Assembly (NCBI GenBank): GCA_022393335.1
Contig: JAJEKB010021019.1
Location: 2,021,079-2,085,078, forward strand
Direction: 5' to 3'
DNA: 64,000 nt
Source: Macrotrachela quadricornifera
Taxonomy: Eukaryota; Rotifera; Eurotatoria; Philodinida; Philodinidae
Shown here: positions 23,353 through 34,674 of the stretch, one piece after another
Numbering within the stretch: the stretch's first letter is position 1
Layout: each line of letters begins with the position of its first letter
Made by a program: the position numbers and the translations under genes
Notes under the pieces: generated by a model
What the model saw: only the letters and a program-made list of their open reading frames with translations
What the model was told of the DNA's origin: nothing
Database searches by the model: none

Positions 23353-23570
23353 CATTCGGCGTTTACACTCGGTGGCGATCAGTCGCATTATCGAGTGCTT
23401 TGCGTTATTCTCTTTCGTCTTACACATCGTAAGTTTACGAAGTTTTTTCTTACACTCTCAAGTCCTCGGACTTTAAAAATCCTTTGGTCTTTGTTCTCTG
23501 GTTTTTCTTTGTTCTACAAAATCACTCAGGCGGAACAAATACTTATTTATATTTGGTGGTTCCGGTTGGG

Positions 23571-25010
23571 ATGCCTCCGAAAACAGGAGGGGGTGGTGCT
23601 GGTGCCAAGAGGCGTAATAGCAGCTCGGTCAACCAGCCACGTCACTCACCAACAGCAACAACAACGACCACAACACCACAAAGAACTCGACAAGCTGGCA
23701 ACAGCTCATTGGTCAATAAATCCGGCCAACGAAACTTCAGCATAGCTCCTCTTGTCCTAGAGGGAGTGAAGCTAAGTAAGTTGGAACTGAATGATATACT
23801 TAAGAAAGAACTGAAAGACATAAAAATTGCGGATATCCAACTCGCACGTTCAGGTGCTTTCACCTTGTATGCCATTGATGTTCAATCGTTCAATCGTCTG
23901 TTGAACGAATTGGCATCAATCCTATGCAACAAAGGTCAACCTAGTGCAAAAGTTTTTGTTCCTCGTTCGATCCAACGGATCAAGGATACAGAAAAGTTGG
24001 CATTCGTCAAACGGGTCGATCTTGAACTATCGGAAGATCGGATAACAGAAGCACTAAAGGCCGTAGGTCTTGATGTGACTAATGTTACTCGATTAACTGG
24101 TAAGGATGGAAAAACCCCTATTAGGACAGTCAAGGTATCATTCAGTGATGTCGCCAACAGAAACACATTTGTGCATACTGGTTTACAAGTGGATTGCATG
24201 CACTTCACAGCTGAACCAGCATCACAAAATTCCAAGCCGGTGCAATGCTACATTTGCTTGAAGTACAACCATATAGCCAAGTACTGCAGAACGAAACAGC
24301 AAGTATGTGCTCGATGCGGTGAAAACCATCGTATGGATCAATGTACTGCTGCTAGTGAAGCAGTCAAGTGCTATAACTGTAAAGGTAATCATTTAGCCAC
24401 TTCTAATGATTGTTCATTTTATAAGGAACAAGAAACAAGAATGGTCAAAATGATTAATCAATACTCATCAACAAGCAAACCAGTAGCAACAGCACCGTCA
24501 ATTTACGACAACAACCACTACCCACCACTACCGATCATGTCACAACGGCAACAAGATCACCTACAAAGTGACTTATTCGATGAATTGATCACTGTATTAA
24601 GTAGCAAAATGGAAAAAATCGTCGAAGAAACTACTAGACGACTATTCCAGAAGCTACAAGAGAAAATCAAGAAAATCGAAAAGTCACTTGGTTTAACTGA
24701 CAACAGCCAACATGATGCATTAGCTATCTCAGATTCTGACTTCAGTAATGATGAAGAATGTAAGGTAGTTAAGCACATGAAGAGCAGACAAAGTCAAAGT
24801 GTGGATACAGCTAAAGCAACAACAGCATCATCGATAAATGCTTATAATAAGGCAACAACGGCTCCTAAGGTAGCTCCTTCATCGAAGTTACCAAAGAAGC
24901 AAAGAGAAGCATCAAAGTCGACCAAAAGAGGCCGTTCTCCGAACAGCTCTCTAGAGGCAACGACAATTGATTGCAACAAAGACCTTAAAATAAGCAACGT
25001 CGATGATTAA
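23571..25010 (+). CDS. LINE ORF1 (gag-like nucleic-acid-binding protein)
   Basis: 479 residues from the first ATG (23571); the frame is open further upstream but only with a TTG. It starts with a Gly/Ser/Thr- and Gln-rich basic segment (about 1-55). About 60-215 are alpha/beta segments that may be RRM-like (VKRVDLELSEDRITEAL and TVKVSFSDVANRNTF). Three zinc knuckles lie at about 226-285: CYICLKYNHIAKYC (CX2CX4HX4C), CARCGENHRMDQC (CX2CX3HX4C) and CYNCKGNHLATSNDC. A probable coiled coil follows near 330-380 (MEKIVEETTRRLFQKL), then a basic Ser/Thr/Lys-rich tail. Such proteins coat the LINE RNA in a ribonucleoprotein particle. The stop overlaps the ORF2 start by 8 bp (ATGATTAA). Confidence 0.88.
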   Translation: MPPKTGGGGAGAKRRNSSSVNQPRHSPTATTTTTTPQRTRQAGNSSLVNKSGQRNFSIAPLVLEGVKLSKLELNDILKKELKDIKIADIQLARSGAFTLYAIDVQSFNRLLNELASILCNKGQPSAKVFVPRSIQRIKDTEKLAFVKRVDLELSEDRITEALKAVGLDVTNVTRLTGKDGKTPIRTVKVSFSDVANRNTFVHTGLQVDCMHFTAEPASQNSKPVQCYICLKYNHIAKYCRTKQQVCARCGENHRMDQCTAASEAVKCYNCKGNHLATSNDCSFYKEQETRMVKMINQYSSTSKPVATAPSIYDNNHYPPLPIMSQRQQDHLQSDLFDELITVLSSKMEKIVEETTRRLFQKLQEKIKKIEKSLGLTDNSQHDALAISDSDFSNDEECKVVKHMKSRQSQSVDTAKATTASSINAYNKATTAPKVAPSSKLPKKQREASKSTKRGRSPNSSLEATTIDCNKDLKISNVDD

Positions 25011-27693
25011 AGTATGCCACATTAACATCAACTCAATTACAAAACACAAAGACGAACTCCTAGCTAGATTCTCCAAATACGACATCATTTCTGTGAATGA
25101 AACTATCTTGAAGAGTGAACGTCAGTTCTCTCTCTTGGGTTACAATGTTTACAGGAATGACCGTGTTGGGAAGTCTGGTGGTGGGGTTCTACTGGCAGTG
25201 AAACAACATATCAAATGTCGAGAAATGCTGAACAAGACAACACGTCAAAATGAAGCGATAGCAGTAGAGATTGAAACACATAATTTCAAATCAATACTGT
25301 TAGCATCAATTTACGTGCCACCAACAGCGCAGATCGACATTAGTTTATTTCGTGAACTGTACAGTATTAACAACAATTGTGTTATTGTAGGTGATCTTAA
25401 TGCCACATTATATGAAATGGGATCAAGGAAGACTAATGCAAGAGGAAGACAGCTTCAAGAATTATTTAAAGATGGTCTGATCGATTGTGTCGATGATGAT
25501 AGTGCAACATTTGAAAAATATGATTATGAAGAGAAACTCGATTGGATATTAGCCAGTCAGCCTCTGCTATCATTTATATCAAATGTAGAAACACATCCTC
25601 AAATCGGCACAATCACTGGACACAAGCCGTTAACATTTGATATTCCTGTTGGAGTACAACTAAGACCACTATCTCCAAGAATATCATTTAACTTTAAAGC
25701 GGCAAAATGGCCATCATTTAGAAGCGAGTTAGATCAACAACTAAAGATGTGGAGAAATGATCGTCGATTGGATTCAACGGCAGATATAGAAGAATATACA
25801 TCGTTCATTACCAACTCACTATTGGTAGCAACGAAACAAGCCTTTCCACCAGTTAAACAAAAATGCATCAGCTATACACCAAGTGAAGCTTCGAAGAGCT
25901 TGATCCAATTAAAGCATCAAGCATACCGAAGATGGAAGAAGACTGGAGATTATAATGATAAACATCAATATTATAACTGCAAGATCTTGTTAACAAATTC
26001 ACTTAGGAATGACAGAAGAAACAACTTCAACAAGTTAATGTCTTCACTCTGTCATAAGAAGATGTATTCGGAAGCTGTTTGGCGAACGGTGCGCAAGTTC
26101 CACAACAAACGGAGCAAGCAAACCTATGCGAACATCATGAAATACAACAACACCACAGCAACATCAGACAAGGAGAAAGCGGACCTATTCGCGGATTATT
26201 TTCAAAAAGAAGTCTACTTTCAATCTGCTGATACGTTACCATTTCATGATCAAGTAACTCGCCAAGCAAGCATCATCAAGAATGGATTTATAACCAATTC
26301 AAACACAACTAGGTGGAGGAGAATCACTGTTAAAGAAGTTAAATCTCATCTGAAACAACTTCGTAACAGCTCTCCTGGTCCAGACAACATCCACAATAGG
26401 TGTTTGAAAAACTATTCAGAATTACTTGTCCAGCATCTAACCAATCTGTACAATTTAATTTTGAAGAAAGGTTATATTCCAGAAGGGTGGAAAAAGGCTA
26501 ATATTATTCTTCTATTGAAACCGAAAAAAGACAAGCAACATCCGTCAAGTTATAGACCGATTAGTCTCCTTAGTTGCCTCGGCAAACTATTGGAGAAAAT
26601 CATCAAACAACGGCTAATGCTTGAACTCAATCGACGAAACATTCTACCACAACATCAAGCAGGATTTCGACCAGGCAAAAGCACAGTTTACAACATCGTA
26701 AGACTAGAACGATATGCGGAAGGACAACTAAGGCGGGAACGTCGAAGGCGTAATTCAGCTGTCGTTCTCTTCGATATTAAAGCGGCTTTTGACTCGGTAT
26801 GGCATGATGGCTTGATTTATAAATTAAATGATCTACGTCTTCCTCGATACATTATTCATTACATGATCTCATTTCTTAACAACAGAACGGCTGCAATTGA
26901 ACTTGAAGGTGTTTTATCACGTCCATTCAACTTAATGAGCGGAACGCCGCAAGGATCTCCGTTGTCACCACTATTATATATCATATACACGGCAGATTCG
27001 ATGAATGGAATACCGACTCATACAGAACATGGGTTATTCGCCGATGATACAGCACTATGGACATCAGGAAACACCATGACAATCCTGAATGATCGTTTAC
27101 AACAATCCATAGATGCATTCGAAAGTTGGTGCCAGTCATGGAAATTAAAATTACAACCAACAAAAACTGAGTTGGTCCACTTTAGCATACATCCAAGGAA
27201 AGCGTATAAACATCCAGTGGAGGTGAAAGTTGAAAATACAATCATTAAACCATTGGAGTATACGAGGTACTTGGGTGTTATGATAGACAAACGACTCAGA
27301 TGGCGAAGTCATCTCGATCATATCGAAAGCAAGATTACCCCTCGGATCAGTCTTCTTAGATATTTATCGAGAATTGCATACGAACCCAACAGCAGGACGA
27401 TGATAAACATCTACAAATCAATTGCACGCACAATGCTTATTTATGGTTATCCTGTTCTACTGACAGCTGATTCAAAAGTATGGAACCGAATGCAGGTTAT
27501 GCAAAACAAAGCACTTCGAGCTGCTCTCGGTCTACCAATTTACACATCTGTAGATTACATACATAAGATCAGTAATGTCCAGAAGATCAAGGATTATGCA
27601 ATAGGATTACTGAACAAGTCAATTCAAAATGCAACTATAAATAATGATACTATCTTGAAGAATCATCTACAAGATATATTTAATTCAATTTAA
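25003..27693 (+). CDS. LINE ORF2 (AP-endonuclease and reverse transcriptase)
   Basis: 896 residues. The N-terminal apurinic-type endonuclease (about 1-220) shows HININS, VNET, GDLNAT, DWILA and GHKPLTFD. These correspond to the metal- and substrate-binding positions; the usual SDH triad is replaced by GHK at the last motif. The reverse transcriptase spans about 450-740, with SYRPISLLS, HQAGFRPGKST, FDIKAAFDSVWH, GTPQGSPLSPLLY and the catalytic FADDTALW near 680. A C-terminal region ends without an obvious RNase H or CCHC finger. The enzyme nicks the target and primes cDNA synthesis on the cut end. It starts inside the last codons of ORF1 (ATGATTAA), so translation probably depends on termination-reinitiation. 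Confidence 0.93.
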   Translation: MIKVCHININSITKHKDELLARFSKYDIISVNETILKSERQFSLLGYNVYRNDRVGKSGGGVLLAVKQHIKCREMLNKTTRQNEAIAVEIETHNFKSILLASIYVPPTAQIDISLFRELYSINNNCVIVGDLNATLYEMGSRKTNARGRQLQELFKDGLIDCVDDDSATFEKYDYEEKLDWILASQPLLSFISNVETHPQIGTITGHKPLTFDIPVGVQLRPLSPRISFNFKAAKWPSFRSELDQQLKMWRNDRRLDSTADIEEYTSFITNSLLVATKQAFPPVKQKCISYTPSEASKSLIQLKHQAYRRWKKTGDYNDKHQYYNCKILLTNSLRNDRRNNFNKLMSSLCHKKMYSEAVWRTVRKFHNKRSKQTYANIMKYNNTTATSDKEKADLFADYFQKEVYFQSADTLPFHDQVTRQASIIKNGFITNSNTTRWRRITVKEVKSHLKQLRNSSPGPDNIHNRCLKNYSELLVQHLTNLYNLILKKGYIPEGWKKANIILLLKPKKDKQHPSSYRPISLLSCLGKLLEKIIKQRLMLELNRRNILPQHQAGFRPGKSTVYNIVRLERYAEGQLRRERRRRNSAVVLFDIKAAFDSVWHDGLIYKLNDLRLPRYIIHYMISFLNNRTAAIELEGVLSRPFNLMSGTPQGSPLSPLLYIIYTADSMNGIPTHTEHGLFADDTALWTSGNTMTILNDRLQQSIDAFESWCQSWKLKLQPTKTELVHFSIHPRKAYKHPVEVKVENTIIKPLEYTRYLGVMIDKRLRWRSHLDHIESKITPRISLLRYLSRIAYEPNSRTMINIYKSIARTMLIYGYPVLLTADSKVWNRMQVMQNKALRAALGLPIYTSVDYIHKISNVQKIKDYAIGLLNKSIQNATINNDTILKNHLQDIFNSI

Positions 27694-27895
27694 AAAAACA
27701 CCACCTACCCAGTATTATAATATCAACGTCGGCATACAAGATCACTGATGGGTCAAAAAAATACATGTGAAAAATGTTATATCGGATTCGACTATTTCGA
27801 TTCAGCTATTTCATTTCTTCATATATTATTTTATTATTTAATATGATAATGGATCAATCTATTAGCTTATTTGTGTTCTTGTAATTATTAACAAC

Positions 27896-28410
27896 AAAGT
27901 TGAGTTGATTTATCGGCATATTCTAACAACATCGATTAATGATATTCATTTACCCTGCTTCATTTTCATATCTAATATGAAGTGAAGTAGGTTTATCGGC
28001 TTATTCCAAAACCATCGAACTGTATTATTCTTTTACCCTGCTTCATCTTCATATCTAATATGAAGTGAAGTAGGTTTATCGGCTTATTCCAACATCATCG
28101 TACTATATTATTCTTTTACCCTGCTTCATCTTCATATTCAATATGAAGTGAAGTAATTATATTGGCTTATTAAACCACTATCGATTAACGTAATATGTTT
28201 ACTTCACTTCATTCTCATATTATATATATGAGGTGAAGTAAATATATTGGCTCATACAACCACCATCGAATAATGTCACTGAATTACCTTGCTCCACTTT
28301 CATATTATATACAAAGTGAAGTTAGTCAACTGGCTTATTCGTACGAAATCAATCATGAACTGCTTCACTACAGCTCCATTTTCATATTTAATATGAAACG
28401 GAGTAAATCT
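27896..28410 (+). repeat. Hairpin-bearing tandem repeats in the LINE 3' UTR
   Basis: Six units of about 75-90 bp, the first three spaced exactly 82-83 bp. Each has a palindrome of the type CTTCATNTTCATAT, then AATATGAAGTGAAG. They lie at about 27956, 28038, 28121, 28200, 28289 and 28373. Between them runs TTTATCGGCTTATTCC and an ACCATCGA motif. The later units are more diverged, but their stems are kept by paired changes in part (for instance CTCCATTTTCATATT with AATATGAAACGGAG). Confidence 0.85.
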
Positions 28411-28686
28411 TTTTCCATATTCAATTCTTCTTTATCATATACCACTTTCTTTCTTCTTCTCTTTCTTTCTTTTCATGGTTATAAACTATGTTCTCCATAC
28501 ATACATTAATTAACATATTTATCTCTTATCCAAGAAATGTATATTTCTTACCAATTCTGAGACATAAGACATTTGTCACGAGTCTCGTCGTTGTTTTTTC
28601 TAACCCAGCCTTATTGTAACATCGGTTGTGGACTTGTAACGGTTGTGTTTCTTTTCTTTATTTTAATAATAAAAGGCTTTGACTCC

Positions 28687-28710
28687 AAAAAAAAAAAAAA
28701 AAAAAAAAAA
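28687..28710 (+). other. Poly(A) tail of the LINE
   Basis: Twenty-four A residues end the element just before the right target-site duplication. An AATAAAAGG polyadenylation-like signal lies about 20 bp upstream. Confidence 0.9.
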
Positions 28711-28720
28711 CCAGGTGATT
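28709..28720 (+). repeat. LINE target-site duplication, right copy
   Basis: AACCAGGTGATT, identical to 23341-23352; the leading AA may belong to the poly(A) tail. Confidence 0.85.
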
Positions 28721-31441
28721 TTCTTTATTGGTTTTAGCCACAATCGAAGGAACGATTGTCTTTTCCTTGAGACATTGAACATCTATCCAAAAAACAATAA
28801 ATCGTAAAAACTTATCTGACAATCGTTCATAATTAGAAATGATTCCACTAAGTCTTTCTTAATTCAATTAGATTAGTTTGACGTATCTATATAAACAGGG
28901 TGCATAAAATAAAAATTAGTTATGTATGCTATTTGAAATTGTAGTGTTACCTTCCTGGAAAAACATTTTTACGCACCCTATACAATAGAAAGAAATATGT
29001 TTTATCGTTACAAATTGAAATAAGTAAAAAATTGAATTCTTGGAAAGATGCCGTTTTTCTAGAATAGAGGTTTTCAGCAAAATCTCTGTAAAACCGTTAA
29101 AATCTATCGTAAACAGAATAAATTATAGTGCAGTCAATAGCGTCAAGTGACGCTCTATCACACAAAAAATCGAAAATTTTGACGAAAATCGACCTTTTTT
29201 GGGTGGGGGGGGGGGGGTGGGCCTTAATACATGATACAAAATTATCGATGTAAACTCAGATAATCTGTTCTGTATCATACTACGCAATTTTTACTGATTC
29301 AACTATATACACAACATGATCATATGGAACAAATAAAACTTTTCCCGTAAAGCCCTGTATGTGTCTTCTGAGTGTGTTCTAACCAATGATCTATGAGAAA
29401 TCACTAAAACATGTATTTCATCTCGTGTTACTATAGAAAAAGTCTTTAATCTCACTTCTCAAACTTCTTTGATGTTTTTCTCAAGACGCGGTTTTGTGCT
29501 TTAACACTTTCGTATTTTTTCAAATACATTCGCCATTTTAAACGCTACAGAGTTCAGGTTGCTTTCAAAGTGAAGGGATTGATTAGCTCTACAACTTAAC
29601 AGAGCCGAAATTTTAGATTTCATGTTTAGTCTCTCATAACATTAAAATGTATCACATTACACACCCTACCATTACCGTACACTATGTGTTCTGGCTCTGT
29701 ACAGCTGTAGTGCTAGGTTTCTGGCAAATTTTAAAACGAGCCCTAGCTTTCTAGCGGACCCCTCTATTTTGATCCATAATCTTCAAGTGAAACTTGGTAG
29801 ACTCAATATTTTGAGCTGAATTTTTACGGTGAGATACCTAGCATGAGATACAACTCCTCTGAAAATTTCAGCAAGATTTGACGATCAGAGGCTAAAATAG
29901 AAATTAGGGTAGGGAGGGCCTTAATAGTATTTTCAAATTATTTGAAATACATGAAAACATGTTGAATCTCTCTCACATATGAAAATATTCTGGAACACTT
30001 TACTGACTAGTTTATACAAAATCTTAGACAAAAAATAACATGTTATTGAAAGCTAATCATCTCCTCCAGGTTCATAATCAGCATTTGTATCATCACCTGT
30101 CAGTTCCAATTCTATTAAATCTTGAGTAATATCACGAGAATCTCTATCATCAGGAATGAATAACATTTTATTGTCGCTTTCACTGGAAGGATTACTGGTG
30201 GCAGCAATTGTTGTTGTTGTTCTTTTCTTATGCCTGTTTTTTATTTTTGAATCAAAAGATTTTCTCATCGAACTGAGACGGCTAGAACATACAGCAGAAT
30301 AATAGCCTATAGACGAGAAAACGCTTGTAAATAATGTGCCTAAAGCATAATAACTATCGTTTTCTTGTCTTTAAAAATATATACATTTTAGCTTGGGAAA
30401 GAGACGCCGAATAGGGAGTCCCCGAAAAATCGATGTTTCGTCATGAAAGCTCATCATAAACCCAATAAAATATAGTGCGTTCGATAGCGGAGAGATTGCT
30501 CTATTTAATGCGCTATAAATCAAAGGATAGAAAAATTCGACGAAAATTGATATTTTAGGATGGGGAGGAACCTTAAGGACAAAATCTCACAAAACAACTC
30601 CTGGTACCAAAAGAAATTTTAATCAAGAGAAAAGTCAAAAAAAGCATGCTAATAATAAAATTAGTTGCTCAAATTAGTGTCCAAGCAAGAATGCAATACA
30701 GATATTGTATAAATATCTTCTCTGTTTCTCATACTGCCAGGCCAGTAATCCAATTTGGAAATATCTTTCATACAACAAGAAAGTTACATTTACAAAGTGA
30801 GTTCTAACACAAGTCCAAGATCTTATAGATATCATTGGTATTGATAATGCTGTTGTGACCATTTTCCTATATTTATTTCGATGAATCATTTCTCATCAAA
30901 TTCATCTGATTTGAAGATCTATTGGTAGAGACTACATGACATGATCATATCATAACAAAGGCAACATCAATACACAAATTGAAAAATTCTATCAAAAAGA
31001 TTGAAGAAAAATTTTTACTTTCTGTGCTTGATCCCATTAGACGCTTATCTTTAATCTAAAAAATGAAGGCTACGTTGTTTCAACAAAGCATATTATTTTG
31101 TGCAAAATTACAGATGGTATCTTTCGATAAAAACAAGTTTTTCAATCAACTGAAGAACAGAGAAGAAATTTTGAAAGTACTATAAATTACAATGATCTTT
31201 GTATTCCTATGATGTTAATGTGTCGAAAAACTGTCTGTAAAAATTCTTATGAAACCTGACTGTTGTATCTGATGAAGGTTTACAAGACTTCGATCATCGA
31301 ATAGAACGTCTCTTTTTTTTAGATGCGCAAAGAACAGTTATGATTAATTTAGTTTATAAATCGGTGATGAACTAAATTTCTATGAAACTAACAATTTATT
31401 AAATAAGTGATAGCATCCAATATAAGTGTATCTGTCACTTA
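28721..31441. other. Gene-free stretch with diverged repeats
   Basis: Contains a MITE (28897-28979). A pair of diverged blocks at about 29030-29225 and 30405-30580 shares AAATTATAGTGCRKTCRATAGCG-like text in pieces and a following GACGAAAATYGA. A G-rich run lies at about 29200-29220. Short open frames at 30053-30268 and 30674-30889 have no family resemblance. No supported gene. Confidence 0.45.
28897..28979. mobile_element. 83-bp MITE, copy 1
   Basis: Ends in AGGGTGCATAAAA and TTTTACGCACCCT, which are inverted copies. The interior (TGCTATTTGAAATTGTAGTG) recurs at 35101 in a second copy. Too small to code; the mobilising transposase is unknown. Confidence 0.65.
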
Positions 31442-33651
31442 TTACAGCACAAGTTCATCATCAGATTGAAGTTGTAGAAGAATTTTCTTAAATTGTTCTT
31501 CATACTGTTTCATGTTTAAATCATCAGATGCTAAAAATGCTTGACGTCCAATATCGACGGCTTTGTTTACATGTTGAAAAGCATCATCAATTTTGTTCAT
31601 GCGTTCGAAAATAATTGACATATGAAAATGAGTTTCAGCGAGATGTGGATGATTTGGTTGTAATGCTTTTTCTTGGATTTCAAGTGCTTTTTCAAGATAA
31701 TCAAGTGCAGTTGAATGATTATTCATCGTTGAATGAAGTAAACTAATATAATTATATGTTACTGCTAATCGAGGATGAGTAGGAGGTAAATGTTCACGTA
31801 ATACATCCAATGCTCGTTCATGATTGGCCCATGCCTCGGATAATTTTCCTTGCTTTTTTCGTACCCAACCAATATAATTATAACGATCTATTACAAGTTG
31901 ATAATCAAGTGGACCCAATGTCTGTGTCGCGTGATCAAGATACAATGTGATCAAATTGCCCAATATTTCAACCATAATCAAATGAAATTCATCATCAATC
32001 ATTTGTTCATTGCAAATTAAGTTTTTTAAAGTTACATAACTAGTTATCACATCCTTCTTAGCTTCATCCATTACATTGTTAGCATCAGGTATTCCAAGAC
32101 ATAACATCTCTTTCAAATGTATTCGTGCTCGTTCCCAATCATTCTTATACAACATAAAAAATTCTGCTAGTTGATAATGTGTCCCTTGTATCAATTTCAA
32201 ATTATTTTCGCATATACCTTTGTCAAGCATCATTTCATAAAGAATAACTGCTTTATCATATTCACCCATATGTATAAGTAATTTACTTAATCGCCATGTA
32301 GGATCCATATTCATTTGAAAATTTGAAGTGAGAAAAGAACTAAGATCTATACGCATATGTTCTGTTAATTGACGAAGTTGTTCATCATTAGCATCAGTTA
32401 ATGTTAAATGAACATGCCAATATTGTGATTTGTCATTATAAATCATTTGTATTATTTTATCAATACGAAAGATCGTATGCATTGAAAAGAGTATTTCATG
32501 TTCACTTTCTCCAAAATAACTAAGTTTATCAAGTGATGCAAATGGAATTGATGATATTGATGGATCAATTTTCATTTGAAATAGAATAGCCATTTTTTTT
32601 GGTATATTTAAAGTTTGTTCTAGAAAAGACATTGCAACTTCTTTTGATGAACTTGTTGATAAAAAATTATTAAATGAAATAAGACCACCTTGATTTTGTT
32701 TCATTCGATTAAATACTTCATTAAACATCCTATTCATATTAAAAATAATATTTTTATGAACTTGAAATTTAAAGAGAATAAATATAAAATTTGTTAATAT
32801 ATGAAAACTTACCCTTGACCTCGATAAACAGTTAATATTTCACAATTATTCATTATTTTATGATATTCTTCAAGTTGTCGATGAAGATCACAAATAAAAA
32901 AGCTCATCTTCATTAATATTTCAATATCTTGTGTATATAAAACTCGATTTAACATTGAATAAATAAAACATTCTCGAGTATACCACCAAATAGATGATGA
33001 TTTATTATAAGTTTCTTTAAATTCTTCAATTATAGATAATTCTGTATTATTTTCTGAATAATGAATTTGACAAAAATCAATAAAATCTTGTTTAATTTTA
33101 TCAAGAGTATTATTATCATATTCCATACTAAGTAAAATTTCTTTGAGTAATTGTGAATACATAAATGATGCATCAAGATGATTTGAAATTTTTGAAATTT
33201 TTGAACTAAGTGTTTGAATTGAAGTTAATTCATGTTGACATTGTTTTAGATTTTCTTTTAATTGATTACAAATATCTTCTATATTTGTATAGATTCCTTT
33301 TATTTTATTATGTCGTTCTTTGTTCTTTGCCCATTTTTTATGTTTAGATTTATTTAAACAAAAAATATAAATTGAATCAATTTTAATATCATGTTCAATA
33401 AAAGATATTAATTGTTGACCTAATGAACCCGAAATAATTAGAAAAATTTTTTCTTGTTTAACTTTATTGTTAATAAAATTAATACATGTATTACATGAAT
33501 TAAATAATTTAATTGAATTAACAATTCCACGAAGTGCTGTGATTGATGTTTGAATATCATCATCTTTTATATTTTCATCATTAAGTTTTGAATCCACCCA
33601 AATAATAATAAAATTTTCAATCAAACGAAATGTTTGTTGAAGATGAGGCAT
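31442..33651 (-). CDS. NAD:arginine ADP-ribosyltransferase fused to TPR repeats
   Basis: Two exons, 32813-33651 and 31442-32729, separated by an 83-bp intron, encode 708 residues. The N-terminal about 270 residues have no recognised domain (alpha-helical; LIENFIIIWVDSKL near the start). The ART core spans the splice: TVYRGQG (catalytic Arg) joins MFNEVFNRM, then FNNFLSTSS (the STS strand), and YFGESEHEILF carries the ExE pair. This is the R-S-ExE signature of arginine-specific mono-ADP-ribosyltransferases. The C-terminal about 330 residues are TPR repeats of the kinesin-light-chain type (HPHLAETHFHMSIIFERM, HPRLAVTYNYISLLH). This ART-TPR architecture is abundant in bdelloid rotifers. The target protein is unknown, and no signal peptide is seen, so a cytosolic enzyme is likely. 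Confidence 0.88.
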
Positions 33652-34674
33652 GACCTACTGACTTATGTAGAGCGTTTTTATTTTTGTCATTGAATAGGTA
33701 TTTTCACATGTATATTTTATACAGTAATCGATGAAAAAAAAAGAGGAATAAATGATGTTTCGCTCGACTGAGCCCATCATAATCAACAATGTGTATTAGT
33801 TATTATAAAAAAATCTTATTGTATTCGTTTAAAAAAAAATATTTCGTGATATCATACATATTATTTCTTCTATAAAATATGCATTATCTGATTTAATGTT
33901 TATTTAATCAAAAATTACTATGAAACATTTCTTTTTGATTTTCATACATCATCTAATTTTTATCAATATAGGAAAATATTTTCAATTGATCATGAGTAAG
34001 AGATAAAAAGAATTTTGAACTATAGTTTTCATTGCTTGAAAAGATCTTGATAGTAGTGTGATCAAAGAAAAGCATTCTAATTCTATCGCCAAAAAAAGTA
34101 GCAGCATACTTTTCTTTAAATAATATCTATTGAAGATTGTATATCAATAATCTGAATATAAAATTCTTCATAAAATCTATATTTGCTGCTCAAAATAAAT
34201 GTACTATGTTATGGCGTGTGATAGAGTCATGCCATATCATGCCATAAGAGTGTTAACGCGTGACTGATATAGAATGTCTCCTTTATTGTCCAAATGATCA
34301 CCAAATATATATATATATGAACGAGCTATGAAAAAACAAAAACGTTTGGAAAGAAACACGAACGGGTGGGAAAAATATCCGGACAATGTCAGAAGATGAG
34401 AACGTTTAAAAAATAATTTAAGGTAAAGGAGAGGATACATATATGTATATCGTACTTGTCATCTGTACGACATAGTAGAAACAGAGAACGAAGGAAAAAA
34501 ATATTCAATATAAGTGAATTATTGTATAATGGAGAGAAAGTTGTTACAATATAGTGTCATTCTATGGAGTATATCTTTTCTTTTTTTGTTCTACAATCAC
34601 GTGTTAATAAACACACACTATATACGACGTGAAGCTAAACTGATGAGTTGTTGCATTGTTTGTTTTTATATTTT
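33652..34674. other. Gene-free stretch
   Basis: AT-rich. A short minus-strand open frame at 34237-34440 lacks any recognisable feature. Confidence 0.45.

Larger units (their letters stand above)
23353..28708 (+). mobile_element. Full-length Jockey-like LINE retrotransposon
   Basis: A 5.36-kb non-LTR element bounded by 12-bp target-site duplications and ending in a poly(A) tail. It has a short 5' UTR starting CATTCGGCG, ORF1 (gag-like, zinc knuckles), ORF2 (endonuclease plus reverse transcriptase) and a 1-kb 3' UTR with hairpin-bearing tandem repeats. Two open ORFs without stops, a clean tail and an intact duplication indicate a young, possibly active copy. No RNase H domain is evident after the RT and the tail is poly(A), which fits the Jockey group better than I; clade assignment needs a tree. 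Confidence 0.92.

Noticed and set aside
29200..29220. G-run as a possible telomere or G-quadruplex site
   Set aside because: A single homopolymer-like run without repeated G tracts; likely a simple repeat.
30053..30268. 71-codon minus-strand frame with basic start and acidic end
   Set aside because: No recognised motif, isolated between repeat relics; may be a transposase leader fragment but nothing supports this.
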